Below the pieces are notes generated by a model. It saw only the letters and a program-made list of their open reading frames with translations. It was not told where the DNA came from and ran no database searches. A program made the position numbers and the translations under genes. From IMG/VR virus record IMGVR_UViG_3300023703_000855, positions 1 to 48,776 of that record: DNA of 48,776 nt; one strand, given 5' to 3'. Of the stretch, positions 1 through 7,327 are shown one piece after another. The stretch's first letter is position 1, and the number at the start of each line of letters is the position of its first letter. Source of the DNA: a virus.

Positions 1-10
1 AGAAAAGACA

Positions 11-187
11 ATGACATTCGCACAACTTATTAAGCACTTCAAGACCCAAGTTGCGGCAGCCAAGGCTCTTGGTTGCACCCAGCCTTGCGTTTCTAATTGG
101 CAGAAGCGCGGCATCCCAGCGATGCAGCAAGTCAAGATCAACAAGGTGACCAAGGGCGCACTGAAGATCGACAAGGGCATCCTTTAA
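11..187 (+). CDS. Cro-like helix-turn-helix DNA-binding protein
   Basis: A 58-residue protein. Residues about 12-33 read as a helix-turn-helix of the Cro/YdaS kind: 'QVAAAKALGCTQPCVSNW', with Ala-Ala, Gly and the Val-Ser-x-Trp recognition helix. Such proteins bind operator DNA and set early phage transcription. An AG-rich stretch (AGAAAAG) lies just before the ATG. It is followed by a short hairpin and then the primase/helicase gene on the same strand. No CI-type partner is visible, but the partner would normally be divergently encoded to the left of base 1, outside this window. The family call is from sequence pattern only; the role as early repressor is inferred. Confidence 0.72.
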   Translation: MTFAQLIKHFKTQVAAAKALGCTQPCVSNWQKRGIPAMQQVKINKVTKGALKIDKGIL

Positions 188-199
188 ACTTTTAGGTCG

Positions 200-214
200 G
201 GCCACAGGGTGGCC
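200..214 (+). terminator. Short GC hairpin after the Cro-like gene
   Basis: GGCCAC (200-205) and GTGGCC (209-214) form a perfect 6-bp stem with a 3-base loop, 13 bases after the Cro-like stop codon. There is no U tract, so it may be a weak terminator, an RNA-processing or stability element, or chance. Confidence 0.35.
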
Positions 215-283
215 ACCTTCGTGCCAGTTCGTCTTGCTGGCCGTGGCCCGATCACCTTCTCTTCAAGACGTCAAAGCAAGACG

Positions 284-2818
284 ATGACAACAGACAACAA
301 CGAATCAAAACTCTCTGACCTCCAAAAGTCCCAGATAGAGCACGCGTTCGCCTACATGCAGCGCGGCTGGTCATTGGTGATGATGCCAATGAAGACCAAG
401 GGTCCCAACTACCCCGGCTGGAATAGTCCATCCGAGCTGATCAACACCCCAGAGCGCGCGGTATTGAAGCTCAGCCAAGGCCCACAGAACATGGGATTGG
501 TGCACCAACCCAGCGGAACCTGCGCGCTCGACGTGGATGACGAGGCATGGTCTCGTCACATCATGGAGGAGCTTGGCATCGACTACGACGCCATCATCGA
601 GCAGGGCATGCGCATTCGCAGCAAGGACAATCGCGACAAGGTTATCTTCGTCGGCGCCCCTTCTGACTTGCCGCTGCTCAAGATCAGTTGGCCCAAGAAG
701 GATGCGAAGTCCCCAGTCGATCGCTTCACCATCATCGAGTTTCGTGCTGGCCCAAACCAAGACGTGCTGCCACCCAGTCAGCACCCTGATGGGCACAACT
801 ACACGTGGACCGAGGGCAAGGCGCCATGGGACTTTGAAGAGATGCCCACCATGCCAGCGATATTGCTGGACCTGTGGCGTCAGCTGGCTGATCGCTCAAG
901 CGGGCTGCGCGAGGAGATCGACAACATGTGCCCATGGAAGACGATGCACTCTGGCAAGCGTTACGCTCAGCAGAGTCGCACCGTCAACCCTGAGCACAAC
1001 GATGTGATCGGCGCGTACAACAAGGCCGTGAGCTTGGAAGACCAGTTGACGCAGGCTGGCTACCGCAAGAAGGGCAAGCGTTGGCTCGCGCCCAGCTCAA
1101 GCACCAGGATCCCTGGCGTCGTGGTGTTCTTGGATCAAGAGCAGCAAAAGTGCTACTCACACCATGGCAGCGACCCGCTGGCTGATGGGTATGCGCACGA
1201 CGCCTTCGATCTGATGTGCACCCTGCAGCACAACGGTGACATCAAGGCGGCACTCGACGAGGCGGCTAAGCTGGTGGGCATTGAGCGCCACGCACCAAAG
1301 CGCAAGCCCGACGTGGTGATTGACCTCGACGCGGCCCTCGCTGCACAGGCCAAGCGTAAGGCTGCGGCTCAACCCATCCCAGTGCTCGAGCGCAGCACCA
1401 CACCCATCACCTCGACGACCATCATCATCGATGAGGAGCGTGACCTGCCTGTGCTTAAAAAAGAGGCAGCCAACTCGGATGAGTTGGCCTACGACGTGCC
1501 GGACTACCCGCGTCACCTGCTTCAAACTGGCGGCATTGTGCAAGAGATCATGGAGTGGATCTTGCAAACGGCCCAGAAGCCTCAGCCCATCCTCGCCCTA
1601 GCTGGCGCACTGAGCGTGGTGGGCACTGTGCTTGGCCGCAAGGTGGCTACGAGCACTGGCCTGCGCACCAACTACTACCTCGTCGGCGTGGCGGGCACGT
1701 CCGCTGGCAAAGACCATGCACGCAAGTGCGTCAAGGTGCTGATGACCGCGGCTGGACTCAACGACCTGCTCGGCGGTGAAGAGCTCGCCTCCGGTCAGGG
1801 TCTTCTGGCACGCACCGCGGCGCACCCCAACACCCTGTTCCAGATCGACGAGCTCGGGCTGCTGCTCAAGGCTGTGGCCACCAAAGGCTCCGGCCCGCAC
1901 CTCGCATCGATCATTACCAGTTTGATGAAACTCTTCAGCTCTGCGGGCACGGTCTACAACGGCACAGAGTACGCGGACCAAAAGAACCGCAGCCGCGTGG
2001 ACATTGCGTACCCTTGCGTGGGCTTGCATGGCACGACCACACCTGAGACGCTGTGGCCAGCACTGCAGAGCCAAGACGTGGTGAGCGGATACCTGAACCG
2101 AATGATCATGATGTTTGTGCCGGACCGTCGCGTGCAAAAGCAGTACGTGGGTATCGGTCAACCACCACAGAGCATCATTGACTGGATGAAGGCAGCCCGC
2201 GAGATGAGCAACGGCATCATGGGCCTAGACCCAGCCAACCCGATTGAGGTGCCATTCGCTGGCATGACCAACCAGATCTTCATGGACTTTGACACATGGG
2301 TCGAGGACCACATGGAAGAGGTCAAGGCCAAGCAGTTGGCTCCGCTGTGGGGTAGGGCATGGGAGCATGCTGCAAAGTACGCTCTGGGCTTCGCATGCGC
2401 CCGCTACGACGCCAAAACACTCAAGCAGGTAGCTCAGGGTGGGGGACTCGAGATTGACCCCTCCAGCGCCCAATTGGCCATCGACTTCGTCAAGTTCACT
2501 ATGCTGGTCCAAGAGACCCAAGTGGCACAGCGGATGGGTGACAGTGACTTTGATCGTCAGGCACAAGAGACCTTGCGCGTCATCCGTAATGCTGGTGTGC
2601 GTGGACGCACACACGCTGAGCTGGCAGAGGCAAGTCGTATGTTCAGGGCATTGAAACCCAACGAGCAGGATGCGGTGATGGACTCAATCAAGCGCCGTGA
2701 CCTCGTGTCTTTGGTGCAGTACAAGCCAGCATCCGGCAAAGGTAAACCAAGAATGGCATGGGTGGCAGCGGAATTCGTTGTCCCTCCAATTGAAGACGAG
2801 GAGAGTCAACAAAGCTGA
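284..2818 (+). CDS. Phage replicative primase/helicase (prim-pol-like N terminus, DUF3987-like ATPase)
   Basis: An 844-residue protein read from ATG 284. The frame stays open upstream to a GTG at 209, but that extension covers the hairpin and looks untranslated. Residues about 20-220 resemble the bifunctional primase/polymerase N-terminal domain, with a 'CALDVDDEAW' acidic pair near residues 82-84. The second half carries a P-loop, 'GVAGTSAGKD' (about 467-476), and a Walker B-like 'QIDE' (about 520-523), as in DUF3987 phage helicases. The end is winged-helix-like ('GRTHAELAEASRMFR'). It probably primes and unwinds DNA at the phage origin; the repeat-rich AT region just downstream fits this. 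Family placement is confident, the exact biochemical activities less so. Confidence 0.8.
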   Translation: MTTDNNESKLSDLQKSQIEHAFAYMQRGWSLVMMPMKTKGPNYPGWNSPSELINTPERAVLKLSQGPQNMGLVHQPSGTCALDVDDEAWSRHIMEELGIDYDAIIEQGMRIRSKDNRDKVIFVGAPSDLPLLKISWPKKDAKSPVDRFTIIEFRAGPNQDVLPPSQHPDGHNYTWTEGKAPWDFEEMPTMPAILLDLWRQLADRSSGLREEIDNMCPWKTMHSGKRYAQQSRTVNPEHNDVIGAYNKAVSLEDQLTQAGYRKKGKRWLAPSSSTRIPGVVVFLDQEQQKCYSHHGSDPLADGYAHDAFDLMCTLQHNGDIKAALDEAAKLVGIERHAPKRKPDVVIDLDAALAAQAKRKAAAQPIPVLERSTTPITSTTIIIDEERDLPVLKKEAANSDELAYDVPDYPRHLLQTGGIVQEIMEWILQTAQKPQPILALAGALSVVGTVLGRKVATSTGLRTNYYLVGVAGTSAGKDHARKCVKVLMTAAGLNDLLGGEELASGQGLLARTAAHPNTLFQIDELGLLLKAVATKGSGPHLASIITSLMKLFSSAGTVYNGTEYADQKNRSRVDIAYPCVGLHGTTTPETLWPALQSQDVVSGYLNRMIMMFVPDRRVQKQYVGIGQPPQSIIDWMKAAREMSNGIMGLDPANPIEVPFAGMTNQIFMDFDTWVEDHMEEVKAKQLAPLWGRAWEHAAKYALGFACARYDAKTLKQVAQGGGLEIDPSSAQLAIDFVKFTMLVQETQVAQRMGDSDFDRQAQETLRVIRNAGVRGRTHAELAEASRMFRALKPNEQDAVMDSIKRRDLVSLVQYKPASGKGKPRMAWVAAEFVVPPIEDEESQQS

Positions 2819-2822
2819 CAAA

Positions 2823-2850
2823 GCGGACAAAAAGCTGACGGCTTGTCCGC
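2823..2850. repeat. Inverted repeat GCGGACAA / TTGTCCGC
   Basis: GCGGACAA (2823-2830) pairs with TTGTCCGC (2843-2850); AAGC (2832-2835) and GCTT (2841-2844) can extend the stem in an alternative register. It lies 5 bases after the primase/helicase stop. It may terminate transcription, although a U tract is lacking, or serve as a protein-binding site, since its half-site CGGACAAA recurs in the array at 2954-2980. Confidence 0.6.
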
Positions 2851-2953
2851 TCGGGAAAGCCGCATGGATAAAGGGTTTGAGTTATATATACATACAAAAA
2901 GATATACCTTCTTTTTATATAATATATTCTCTCTTCCCTTTGTTTTAGGCCCC

Positions 2954-2980
2954 GTCCGGTTTGTCCGGTTTGTCCGGTTT
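2954..2980. repeat. Three tandem 9-bp repeats GTCCGGTTT
   Basis: GTCCGGTTT occurs at 2954-2962, 2963-2971 and 2972-2980 with no spacer and no mismatch. On the other strand each unit reads AAACCGGAC, related to the CGGACAAA half-site of the inverted repeat about 120 bases upstream. The 9-base period is close to one helical turn, so bound proteins would sit on nearly the same DNA face. Iterons or operators are the likely explanations. Confidence 0.8.
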
Positions 2981-3059
2981 ATTAGATTGATAAGATGGGT
3001 TGTTGTAAAAAAACAACGTTTGTTACTAATAACGAACTGCCATAAAAAGAGGATTTGAT

Positions 3060-3440
3060 ATGACTTTTAAGACTATAGAACTTGAGCTGCCTTGGCCGCC
3101 AACTGGGAACCATGCGACGAAGCACACGCGCACTGGCGTGCACTACAAAACGCCCGAGGCTGTTCGCTACCGCGCTGCCATTGCACAGCTGCTTGGTTGG
3201 AAGGGATTAGGCAAAGAGCCACTGACTGGCCCGATCAAGGTTGAGTGGTTGCTGGCCCCGCCTGACCGACGTGCTCGCGATGTGGACAACGCGCGCAAAG
3301 AGGCAGCCGACGCCCTCACGCTTGGCAAACTTTGGGTCGACGACTCGAACAAGGTCATCCGCAAAGAGACCTTCATCTGGACTGACCCTGAACCGAAGGG
3401 GAAGATTTTCTTAACGATAACTATTGGAGATTTGACATGA
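3060..3440 (+). CDS. rusA: RusA-family Holliday junction resolvase
   Basis: A 126-residue protein, the normal RusA length. The family signature is present: the N-terminal 'LPWPPTGNH' segment, the acidic 'RARDVDNARKEAADAL' helix (Asp near 74 and 76) and the 'WVDDSNKV' turn (Asp near 94-95). These acidic residues bind metal in RusA, which cuts four-way junctions in recombination and replication intermediates. The start is supported by an upstream GAGG (about 3050-3053). The stop overlaps the next ATG by 4 bases, so it heads the small-gene operon. Confidence 0.9.
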   Translation: MTFKTIELELPWPPTGNHATKHTRTGVHYKTPEAVRYRAAIAQLLGWKGLGKEPLTGPIKVEWLLAPPDRRARDVDNARKEAADALTLGKLWVDDSNKVIRKETFIWTDPEPKGKIFLTITIGDLT

Positions 3441-3718
3441 AAGAAAAACACGGAGAGTTCATCTCCATCGTTTGGGATGACTACGAACCAGAGTTTGAGT
3501 ATGTCAGAGGTCACGTCACCCAAGATGAAGCCGTGAAGGCTTGCATCCATTACCACGGTGAACGTGACGCGCCGACGGTGCATGGTGTGAAACACCGCTG
3601 GGCTAGATGGGTGCCTGCGAGCAACTGGAGCGACTTCTCGGCAATGTTCTACACCTACGACGAAAAAAGCAAAGGCACGTTTCCAGTGACTGAGATTCAG
3701 GTCAAGGGGAGTCAATGA
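3437..3718 (+). CDS. Hypothetical phage protein, 93 aa
   Basis: Not recognised. The protein is soluble and rich in acidic and aromatic residues (His-x-Trp-Ala-Arg-Trp near the middle), with no membrane segment or signal. Its ATG overlaps the RusA stop and its stop touches the next ATG, so it is translationally coupled in the operon. No function can be assigned. Confidence 0.7.
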   Translation: MKEKHGEFISIVWDDYEPEFEYVRGHVTQDEAVKACIHYHGERDAPTVHGVKHRWARWVPASNWSDFSAMFYTYDEKSKGTFPVTEIQVKGSQ

Positions 3719-3874
3719 ATGATCGAAGTCATCAAGACCTACACCAGCGGCCCAACTCGCAAGGTTGCAGTGACGCTGGCATATCGCTGCAAGAGCTGCG
3801 AGAGGATATGGCCAGACATCGTCAACGACAGAGTCAAAGCGTACAACCACGAATGCAAAGGAAAGAAACCATGA
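3719..3874 (+). CDS. Small Cys/His zinc-binding-like protein, 51 aa
   Basis: Read from ATG 3719, which overlaps the upstream TGA. The 51-residue product has Cys-Lys-Ser-Cys near residues 24-27 and His-Glu-Cys near 44-46, a C-x2-C...H-x-C arrangement that could bind zinc. The stop TGA (3872-3874) overlaps ATG 3871 of the next gene. A longer reading in another frame from 3715 across this segment is Gln/Arg/Ser-rich and looks artefactual; the overlapping start-stop pairs at both ends favour this frame. Function unknown. Confidence 0.65.
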   Translation: MIEVIKTYTSGPTRKVAVTLAYRCKSCERIWPDIVNDRVKAYNHECKGKKP

Positions 3875-4125
3875 TCAACAAACGAGCACTTGAGAAGGCA
3901 ATCAACGACACCATGCGCGAGCAGTTCGCGGCGCAGATGCGTGAGTTCCTCTGCTACGGCGCACCCAAGGAAATCACTGAGCTGTACAAGCGATACGTCG
4001 ACGAGTGCATCGCAGAGGACAGGCGACGTGCTAAGCGAGTTGAGATTGTTCAGCGTGTTGGCGCGCTGCTGGTGGTGGCTATCAGTATCGGCTGTATCTT
4101 TGCTATTTGGAGTGGACGCGTATGA
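3871..4125 (+). CDS. Small membrane protein with C-terminal TM helix, 84 aa
   Basis: Starts at ATG 3871 with 4-base overlap to the preceding small gene and a good AAAGGAAAG upstream. The N-terminal two thirds is a charged helix ('MREQFAAQMREFLCYGAPKE'). The C-terminal 'VGALLVVAISIGCIFAIW' is one membrane span, leaving a tiny tail. It is tail-anchored by appearance, and the role is unknown. Its stop overlaps the next start (ATGA). Confidence 0.7.
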   Translation: MINKRALEKAINDTMREQFAAQMREFLCYGAPKEITELYKRYVDECIAEDRRRAKRVEIVQRVGALLVVAISIGCIFAIWSGRV

Positions 4126-4319
4126 CACAACTCGACAGCACCGGCGCAGCAGCCGTAGATCACAACTACTTCTGGCAACCCATTGAGACCTGCCCACGCG
4201 GAGCTAAGGTGCAGCTACTCGGCAAAGGTGGCGTGGCCATGTACGGCCAGTACCACGGCAAGGAAACTTTCTACACACATTGGGCGCCATTGCCCAAGCT
4301 CAAGCGGGAGGCATCATGA
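4122..4319 (+). CDS. DUF551-like small phage protein, 65 aa
   Basis: Starts at ATG 4122, overlapping the previous stop. The pattern 'FWQPIETCPRGAKVQLL ... THWAPLPKL' matches the shape of DUF551-type phage proteins (Trp-x-Pro-Ile near the N terminus, Thr-His-Trp-x-Pro-Leu-Pro at the C terminus). Those proteins have no established role. The call rests on motif memory and is tentative. Confidence 0.6.
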   Translation: MTQLDSTGAAAVDHNYFWQPIETCPRGAKVQLLGKGGVAMYGQYHGKETFYTHWAPLPKLKREAS

Positions 4320-4495
4320 AAATTCGGATCATCAAAAAACCAGAATACATGTGCGTGCATCACGTGCAGAAGACGGCCTTTGGCATGTGGTTTACAGTGT
4401 TCGCAGGCACGCTAAGTGAGTGTGAGAAAGTGGTGGAATCACTGACACAAACTGGCACCGTATTTTCAGTCATTAAAGAAGTTGAGGTTTTGTAA
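4316..4495 (+). CDS. Hypothetical phage protein, 59 aa
   Basis: Starts at ATG 4316 (overlaps the previous TGA), preceded by GGGAGG at 4306-4311. The small basic protein ('MKIRIIKKPEYMCVHHVQK') ends in a helix and a beta-rich tail. No known family is recognised. It is coupled to the next gene by TAATG. Confidence 0.6.
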   Translation: MKIRIIKKPEYMCVHHVQKTAFGMWFTVFAGTLSECEKVVESLTQTGTVFSVIKEVEVL

Positions 4496-4848
4496 TGATT
4501 CGAATTCAACCAGACTGGTGCGGCGAGCTGCTCAGCATGTGGGCAGCCAAGGATTGGAGCGATGCGCAAGGTGACCTTGGCTTCCCTCACGTGTCACCCA
4601 TGTTTGCCAAGACCACGGCATTTGCTGCCGAGGTCGAGGACGTCGAGGGCTACAGCAGCGCAGAGCTTCGCGCCATGACCGCCGCAGTTGATTGGCTCAA
4701 GACCACACACCCAGATCACTGGCGCGCACTCAGCCGTGAGTTCAGGCAGTGGACTCGCAAGGATTTGCAAGAGAAAGACAACGACCGCGAGTTGGTGCTC
4801 GAGGCTGGCCGCATGCTCGCAAAATATATTGACGAGACCCTTGGCTGA
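4495..4848 (+). CDS. Conserved-looking phage protein, 117 aa; possible regulator
   Basis: A soluble, mostly helical protein. The segment 'AMTAAVDWLKTTHPDHWRAL' near residues 60-80 resembles small phage proteins that often close the early region and may be transcription regulators. I cannot show a DNA-binding motif. It is the last gene before a likely promoter that overlaps its 3' end (4841-4869). If the late promoters at 8.4 and 12.9 kb need an antiterminator, this is one candidate, by position only. Confidence 0.6.
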   Translation: MIRIQPDWCGELLSMWAAKDWSDAQGDLGFPHVSPMFAKTTAFAAEVEDVEGYSSAELRAMTAAVDWLKTTHPDHWRALSREFRQWTRKDLQEKDNDRELVLEAGRMLAKYIDETLG

Positions 4849-4869
4849 CGTTCACATCTGTTATACAAT
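4841..4869 (+). promoter_or_regulatory. Candidate sigma70 promoter upstream of 4909
   Basis: TTGGCT (4841-4846, 4/6 to TTGACA), a 17-base spacer, then TACAAT (4864-4869, 5/6 to TATAAT). It overlaps the stop codon of the 117-residue gene and lies 40 bases before ATG 4909. The sequence TGTTATACAATC here closely matches TGTGATACAATC at 38953-38964, which precedes a nested gene. Confidence 0.5.
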
Positions 4870-4908
4870 CGCCCAACGCAATTTCGCGTTTCAATCTTGG
4901 AGACGACC

Positions 4909-5106
4909 ATGATCACACCACAAACTGAAGGCGGCCAAATCGTTGGCCACCGCACACTCACCAACTCAACTGTTGACCATCGCCAGCATCCGCTCGTTGT
5001 TGGCTGGGTTCCAGTGCGCGCAGGATCGCAACAGCATGAGGCAATCCCTAGCCGATTCAACGACCGCCTCGAGTATCGCGATGGTCGCGTTGAGGAGTTG
5101 TCATGA
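4909..5106 (+). CDS. Hypothetical phage protein, 65 aa
   Basis: Start at ATG 4909, chosen over an upstream ATG at 4897 because TTGGAGA sits at the right distance. It is a polar 65-residue protein with several His and Arg residues ('TVDHRQHPLVVGWVPVRAG'). No family recognised. First gene after the 4841-4869 promoter; its stop overlaps the next ATG. Confidence 0.6.
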   Translation: MITPQTEGGQIVGHRTLTNSTVDHRQHPLVVGWVPVRAGSQQHEAIPSRFNDRLEYRDGRVEELS

Positions 5107-5342
5107 AGATCACAGCAGTTGACATCGCAAGGGTTGCGGCCTCGCACTACGGTGTGACGACAACTGACATTCTTTCAATCATGAAAGTGCCAACACATCC
5201 GGCAACTTTGCACGACACGTTTGCCGCTGCCGCAATGCAGGGATTGATTGCAGCCGATACGGAAGGGAACATTTCGGCAAGTGATATCGCAGAACTTGCG
5301 TATGCGCAAGCCGACGCAATGTTGGAAGCGAGGGGATTATGA
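5103..5342 (+). CDS. Hypothetical helical phage protein, 79 aa
   Basis: ATG 5103 overlaps the previous stop, with GAGGAG just upstream. The N-terminal 'VDIARVAASHYGVTTTDILS' has the rhythm of a helix-turn-helix and loosely recalls the start of the DnaA DNA-binding domain, but the protein is too short for that domain. A small DNA-binding protein is possible; I would not assign it. Confidence 0.6.
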   Translation: MKITAVDIARVAASHYGVTTTDILSIMKVPTHPATLHDTFAAAAMQGLIAADTEGNISASDIAELAYAQADAMLEARGL

Positions 5343-5893
5343 GGCCAACCAACATAGGCGCTCGACTGCGCAATCTGTTGCTGGCCAATCCAGACGGTAT
5401 GACGACGCGCGATCTGTCAAAGATCGATGGCACGCCACAGGACATAGTCATGGGCGCACTCGAGCGCAACTACGGCTTCTACGTTGGAGGCTGGGAGAAG
5501 GTTTCCGCTGGGAAGTACAGAACTGTCTGGCGATGCGTGGCCGTTCCTGCGAGCGCACCGAAGCCCATGGAATATTCCGAGTCATACGACAAGGAAGAGG
5601 CCCGCATACAACGCCAGCGCGAGAACTACAAAGAGATCAATGCCCAGCTTGTCGCGCAAAGACGCAAGGCTCGCATGGAGTTGAAGGTTCAGCGTGAACG
5701 CGAGAAGCTCGAGGCCAAGCAACGCAAGGCTGAATCGAAAGCCCTGCGCGAGCAAGCCGAGGCTGAAAGGCGTGCTGACGCTGCGCGCAGGAAAAAGCTC
5801 AAGAGCATTGAGCAAAGCCTGCAGCCAGCCGCACCAGAAGGCTACAAGCCAGCAAAAACTGTGTGGGTCACACCACCACCATGGAGTCACTAA
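5339..5893 (+). CDS. Winged-helix-like protein with long charged coiled coil, 184 aa
   Basis: Residues 1-70 look like a small wHTH ('GARLRNLLLANPDGMTTRDLSKIDG', then a beta wing 'VSAGKYRTVWRCV'). Residues about 80-160 form a very charged Arg/Lys/Glu/Gln-rich coiled coil. A Pro-rich tail ends in 'VWVTPPPWSH'. This suggests a DNA-binding, oligomerising phage protein. The specific role is unknown. Both ends overlap neighbouring genes. Confidence 0.65.
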   Translation: MRPTNIGARLRNLLLANPDGMTTRDLSKIDGTPQDIVMGALERNYGFYVGGWEKVSAGKYRTVWRCVAVPASAPKPMEYSESYDKEEARIQRQRENYKEINAQLVAQRRKARMELKVQREREKLEAKQRKAESKALREQAEAERRADAARRKKLKSIEQSLQPAAPEGYKPAKTVWVTPPPWSH

Positions 5894-6084
5894 TGAACAG
5901 CCAACACAAGAAGATCGCTATCTCAATCGGAACTCTGCTGTGGAAGCTCGCAGTTCTAGGTATAATGATTGTGATATGGGTGCACATCGTTGATGGCCTC
6001 ATCCACAAGGATTACATGCAGGCGCTGGCTTGGGCATCGCTTCGTGTGATCGTCGCATTGAACGAGATCGAGGAGAAGTTATGA
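5893..6084 (+). CDS. Small single-span membrane protein, 63 aa
   Basis: Start at ATG 5893 (TAATG with the previous stop). Residues about 8-33 ('ISIGTLLWKLAVLGIMIVIW') are a hydrophobic span with one Lys. The remainder is an amphipathic helix ending 'IVALNEIEEKL'. No family recognised. Coupled to the next gene by ATGA. Confidence 0.6.
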   Translation: MNSQHKKIAISIGTLLWKLAVLGIMIVIWVHIVDGLIHKDYMQALAWASLRVIVALNEIEEKL

Positions 6085-6590
6085 GTACAGAAGCAATGAA
6101 GCTGGCGCTTGAGGCGTTGGAAAACTTACTAAATGAGGCTTCAAGCCACAACAATAATTCGTACTGCCAGTTGGATGTAATTGACACAGAGGAAGCAGAC
6201 AACGCCATCAAAGCCCTAGAAGAAGCACTAGCCAAGCAAGAGCAGGGTGAACATAAAGAATCTGTAAGGCTTCAATGTGTTGTTTGCAATACCGTTTATG
6301 AAGATGGTGTTCCACCACAAGTAGCCAAGCAAGAGCAGGGTGAGCCTGTGGCGTGGGCGTGTTGGCTTGATTCTCAAAACCCAGAAACGGACAAACCTAT
6401 TGTTGTTCAATATGAACCGTTGGCCTATTCAAAACGACGACCACTTACATACACCACACCACAACAACGCAAGCCGCTGACGGATGAGCAGATTAAGCAC
6501 ATGCTAGAACTGTTTGTGGTTCCACCTCAACATGTTGAAATGGTTGTCCGAGCAATCGAAGCCGCCCACGGCATTAAGGAAACACCATGA
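6081..6590 (+). CDS. Modular repeat-containing phage protein, 169 aa
   Basis: Starts at ATG 6081 with GAGGAG upstream. N-terminal 'MSTEAMKLALEALENLL', two copies of 'KQEQGE', a 'GEPVAW' block, 'PQQRKPLTDEQI' and the C-terminal 'AIEAAHGIKE' are all typical of small mosaic proteins in beta- and gammaproteobacterial phages. A Cys-x2-Cys ('LQCVVCNTVY') lies between the two repeats. The same blocks recur in the next two genes, often at DNA level. Function unknown; recombination-shuffled cassettes are likely. Confidence 0.7.
   Translation: MSTEAMKLALEALENLLNEASSHNNNSYCQLDVIDTEEADNAIKALEEALAKQEQGEHKESVRLQCVVCNTVYEDGVPPQVAKQEQGEPVAWACWLDSQNPETDKPIVVQYEPLAYSKRRPLTYTTPQQRKPLTDEQIKHMLELFVVPPQHVEMVVRAIEAAHGIKETP
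6551..6580 (+). repeat. 30-bp exact direct repeat, copy 1
   Basis: Identical over 30 bases to 7291-7320. It encodes the C-terminal 'AIEAAHGIK' of gene 6081-6590, and its end, AAGGA, acts as the ribosome-binding site for the next gene (ATG 6587). Confidence 0.9.
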
Positions 6591-7090
6591 GTAAAGAAGC
6601 AATGAAACTGGCGCTTGAGTTTATTGAGCAAACATCAGCCTATCTTCCACTATCGTTTGATTCTGAAGGGATGAAAATTCATGCAATGCTTAAAGAAGCA
6701 CTAGCCAACCATATTCCTGACGCCACGAAAATGGTTTCAGGTGTAAAGGATTCCTTGACAACTCAGCAAGAGCAGGGTGAGCCTGTGGCGTGGTACATCC
6801 GAGAGAAAGACACAGCGACAACTGATGACAGTTGGATTCACGAGCATCCAGAAATGGTCGAGCCGCTGTACCTGCACCCACAACAACGCAAGCCGCTGAA
6901 TGACTGCGAAGTGTGTAATCACAAAGTCAGCAATCCCGATGGCGGTCACTGCTATATGTTCCGAAAGGAACCAGAGTTCAAATGCGCAAATTTTGATCTG
7001 GCAATGCCCAAGTGCGAACCACAGCCAACGCTGTACGTGAAAGATATTGACGGAAACTTTCACGAGTACGCACATGAAATAAAGGGTTGA
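6587..7090 (+). CDS. Paralogous modular phage protein, 167 aa, Cys-rich C terminus
   Basis: Begins 'MSKEAMKLALEFIEQ', nearly the same as the start of the previous gene, and carries the shared 'QEQGEPVAW' and 'PQQRKPLND' blocks. Its C-terminal third differs: 'CEVCNHKVSNPDGGHCYMF' with further Cys residues could bind a metal. This is a recombined paralogue of 6081-6590. Function unknown. Confidence 0.7.
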   Translation: MSKEAMKLALEFIEQTSAYLPLSFDSEGMKIHAMLKEALANHIPDATKMVSGVKDSLTTQQEQGEPVAWYIREKDTATTDDSWIHEHPEMVEPLYLHPQQRKPLNDCEVCNHKVSNPDGGHCYMFRKEPEFKCANFDLAMPKCEPQPTLYVKDIDGNFHEYAHEIKG

Positions 7091-7093
7091 CTT

Positions 7094-7324
7094 ATGGACG
7101 ACACAGTAATCGAAGGGTTTTGCTACTCATACCTCGGCAACTCTGGCAAAGAGCGGTTGCTGATGGCTAGCTTTGGAAAAACACGGTCAATGGCAAAACG
7201 CAGATTTGGGTTTCACAACCACAAACGCAAGGAAATCATCCTGCCTTATAAAAGGTATGCGGTGCAATTAACTGTGAAGTGCGAAGCGCCAGCAATCGAA
7301 GCCGCCCACGGCATTAAGGAGTAA
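7094..7324 (+). CDS. Hypothetical phage protein, 76 aa, with shared C-terminal repeat
   Basis: The N-terminal 65 residues are unrelated to the two genes before it ('FGKTRSMAKRRFGFHNHKRK', very basic). The last ten residues are 'AIEAAHGIKE', encoded by the exact 30-base repeat at 7291-7320. The repeat looks like a recombination joint that attaches different N-terminal modules to one end and to one ribosome-binding site. Function unknown. Confidence 0.6.
   Translation: MDDTVIEGFCYSYLGNSGKERLLMASFGKTRSMAKRRFGFHNHKRKEIILPYKRYAVQLTVKCEAPAIEAAHGIKE
7291..7320 (+). repeat. 30-bp exact direct repeat, copy 2
   Basis: Identical to 6551-6580. It again encodes the C-terminal 'AIEAAHGIK' and supplies the AAGGAG ribosome-binding site (7316-7321) for ATG 7328. 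Confidence 0.9.
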
Positions 7325-7327
7325 GAC

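Larger units (their letters stand above)
2819..3059. other. AT-rich intergenic region with CGGACAAA repeats; candidate replication origin
   Basis: This 240-base gap has no convincing gene. It holds an inverted repeat (2823-2850), an AT-only core rich in TATATA and TATAAT steps (about 2881-2935), three 9-base tandem repeats (2954-2980) and an A-rich segment before the RusA gene. Phage origins often combine iterons with an AT-rich unwinding element next to the primase/helicase gene, so an origin is plausible. A perfect TATAAT at 2918-2923 could be a -10 box, but no good -35 lies 16-18 bases upstream. The origin role is inference. Confidence 0.45.

Noticed and set aside
209-283. GTG start for the primase/helicase
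   Set aside because: The extra 25 residues cross a hairpin and look untranslated; ATG 284 begins the domain.
3715-4125. Single 136-residue gene
   Set aside because: The first 52 residues are Gln/Ser/Arg-rich and differ from the rest; two overlapping frames with stop-start junctions explain the segment better.
5938-5966. TATAAT inside the 5893-6084 gene as a promoter
   Set aside because: There is a perfect -10 but only CTGTGG at the -35 position, and no gene start follows at a suitable distance.
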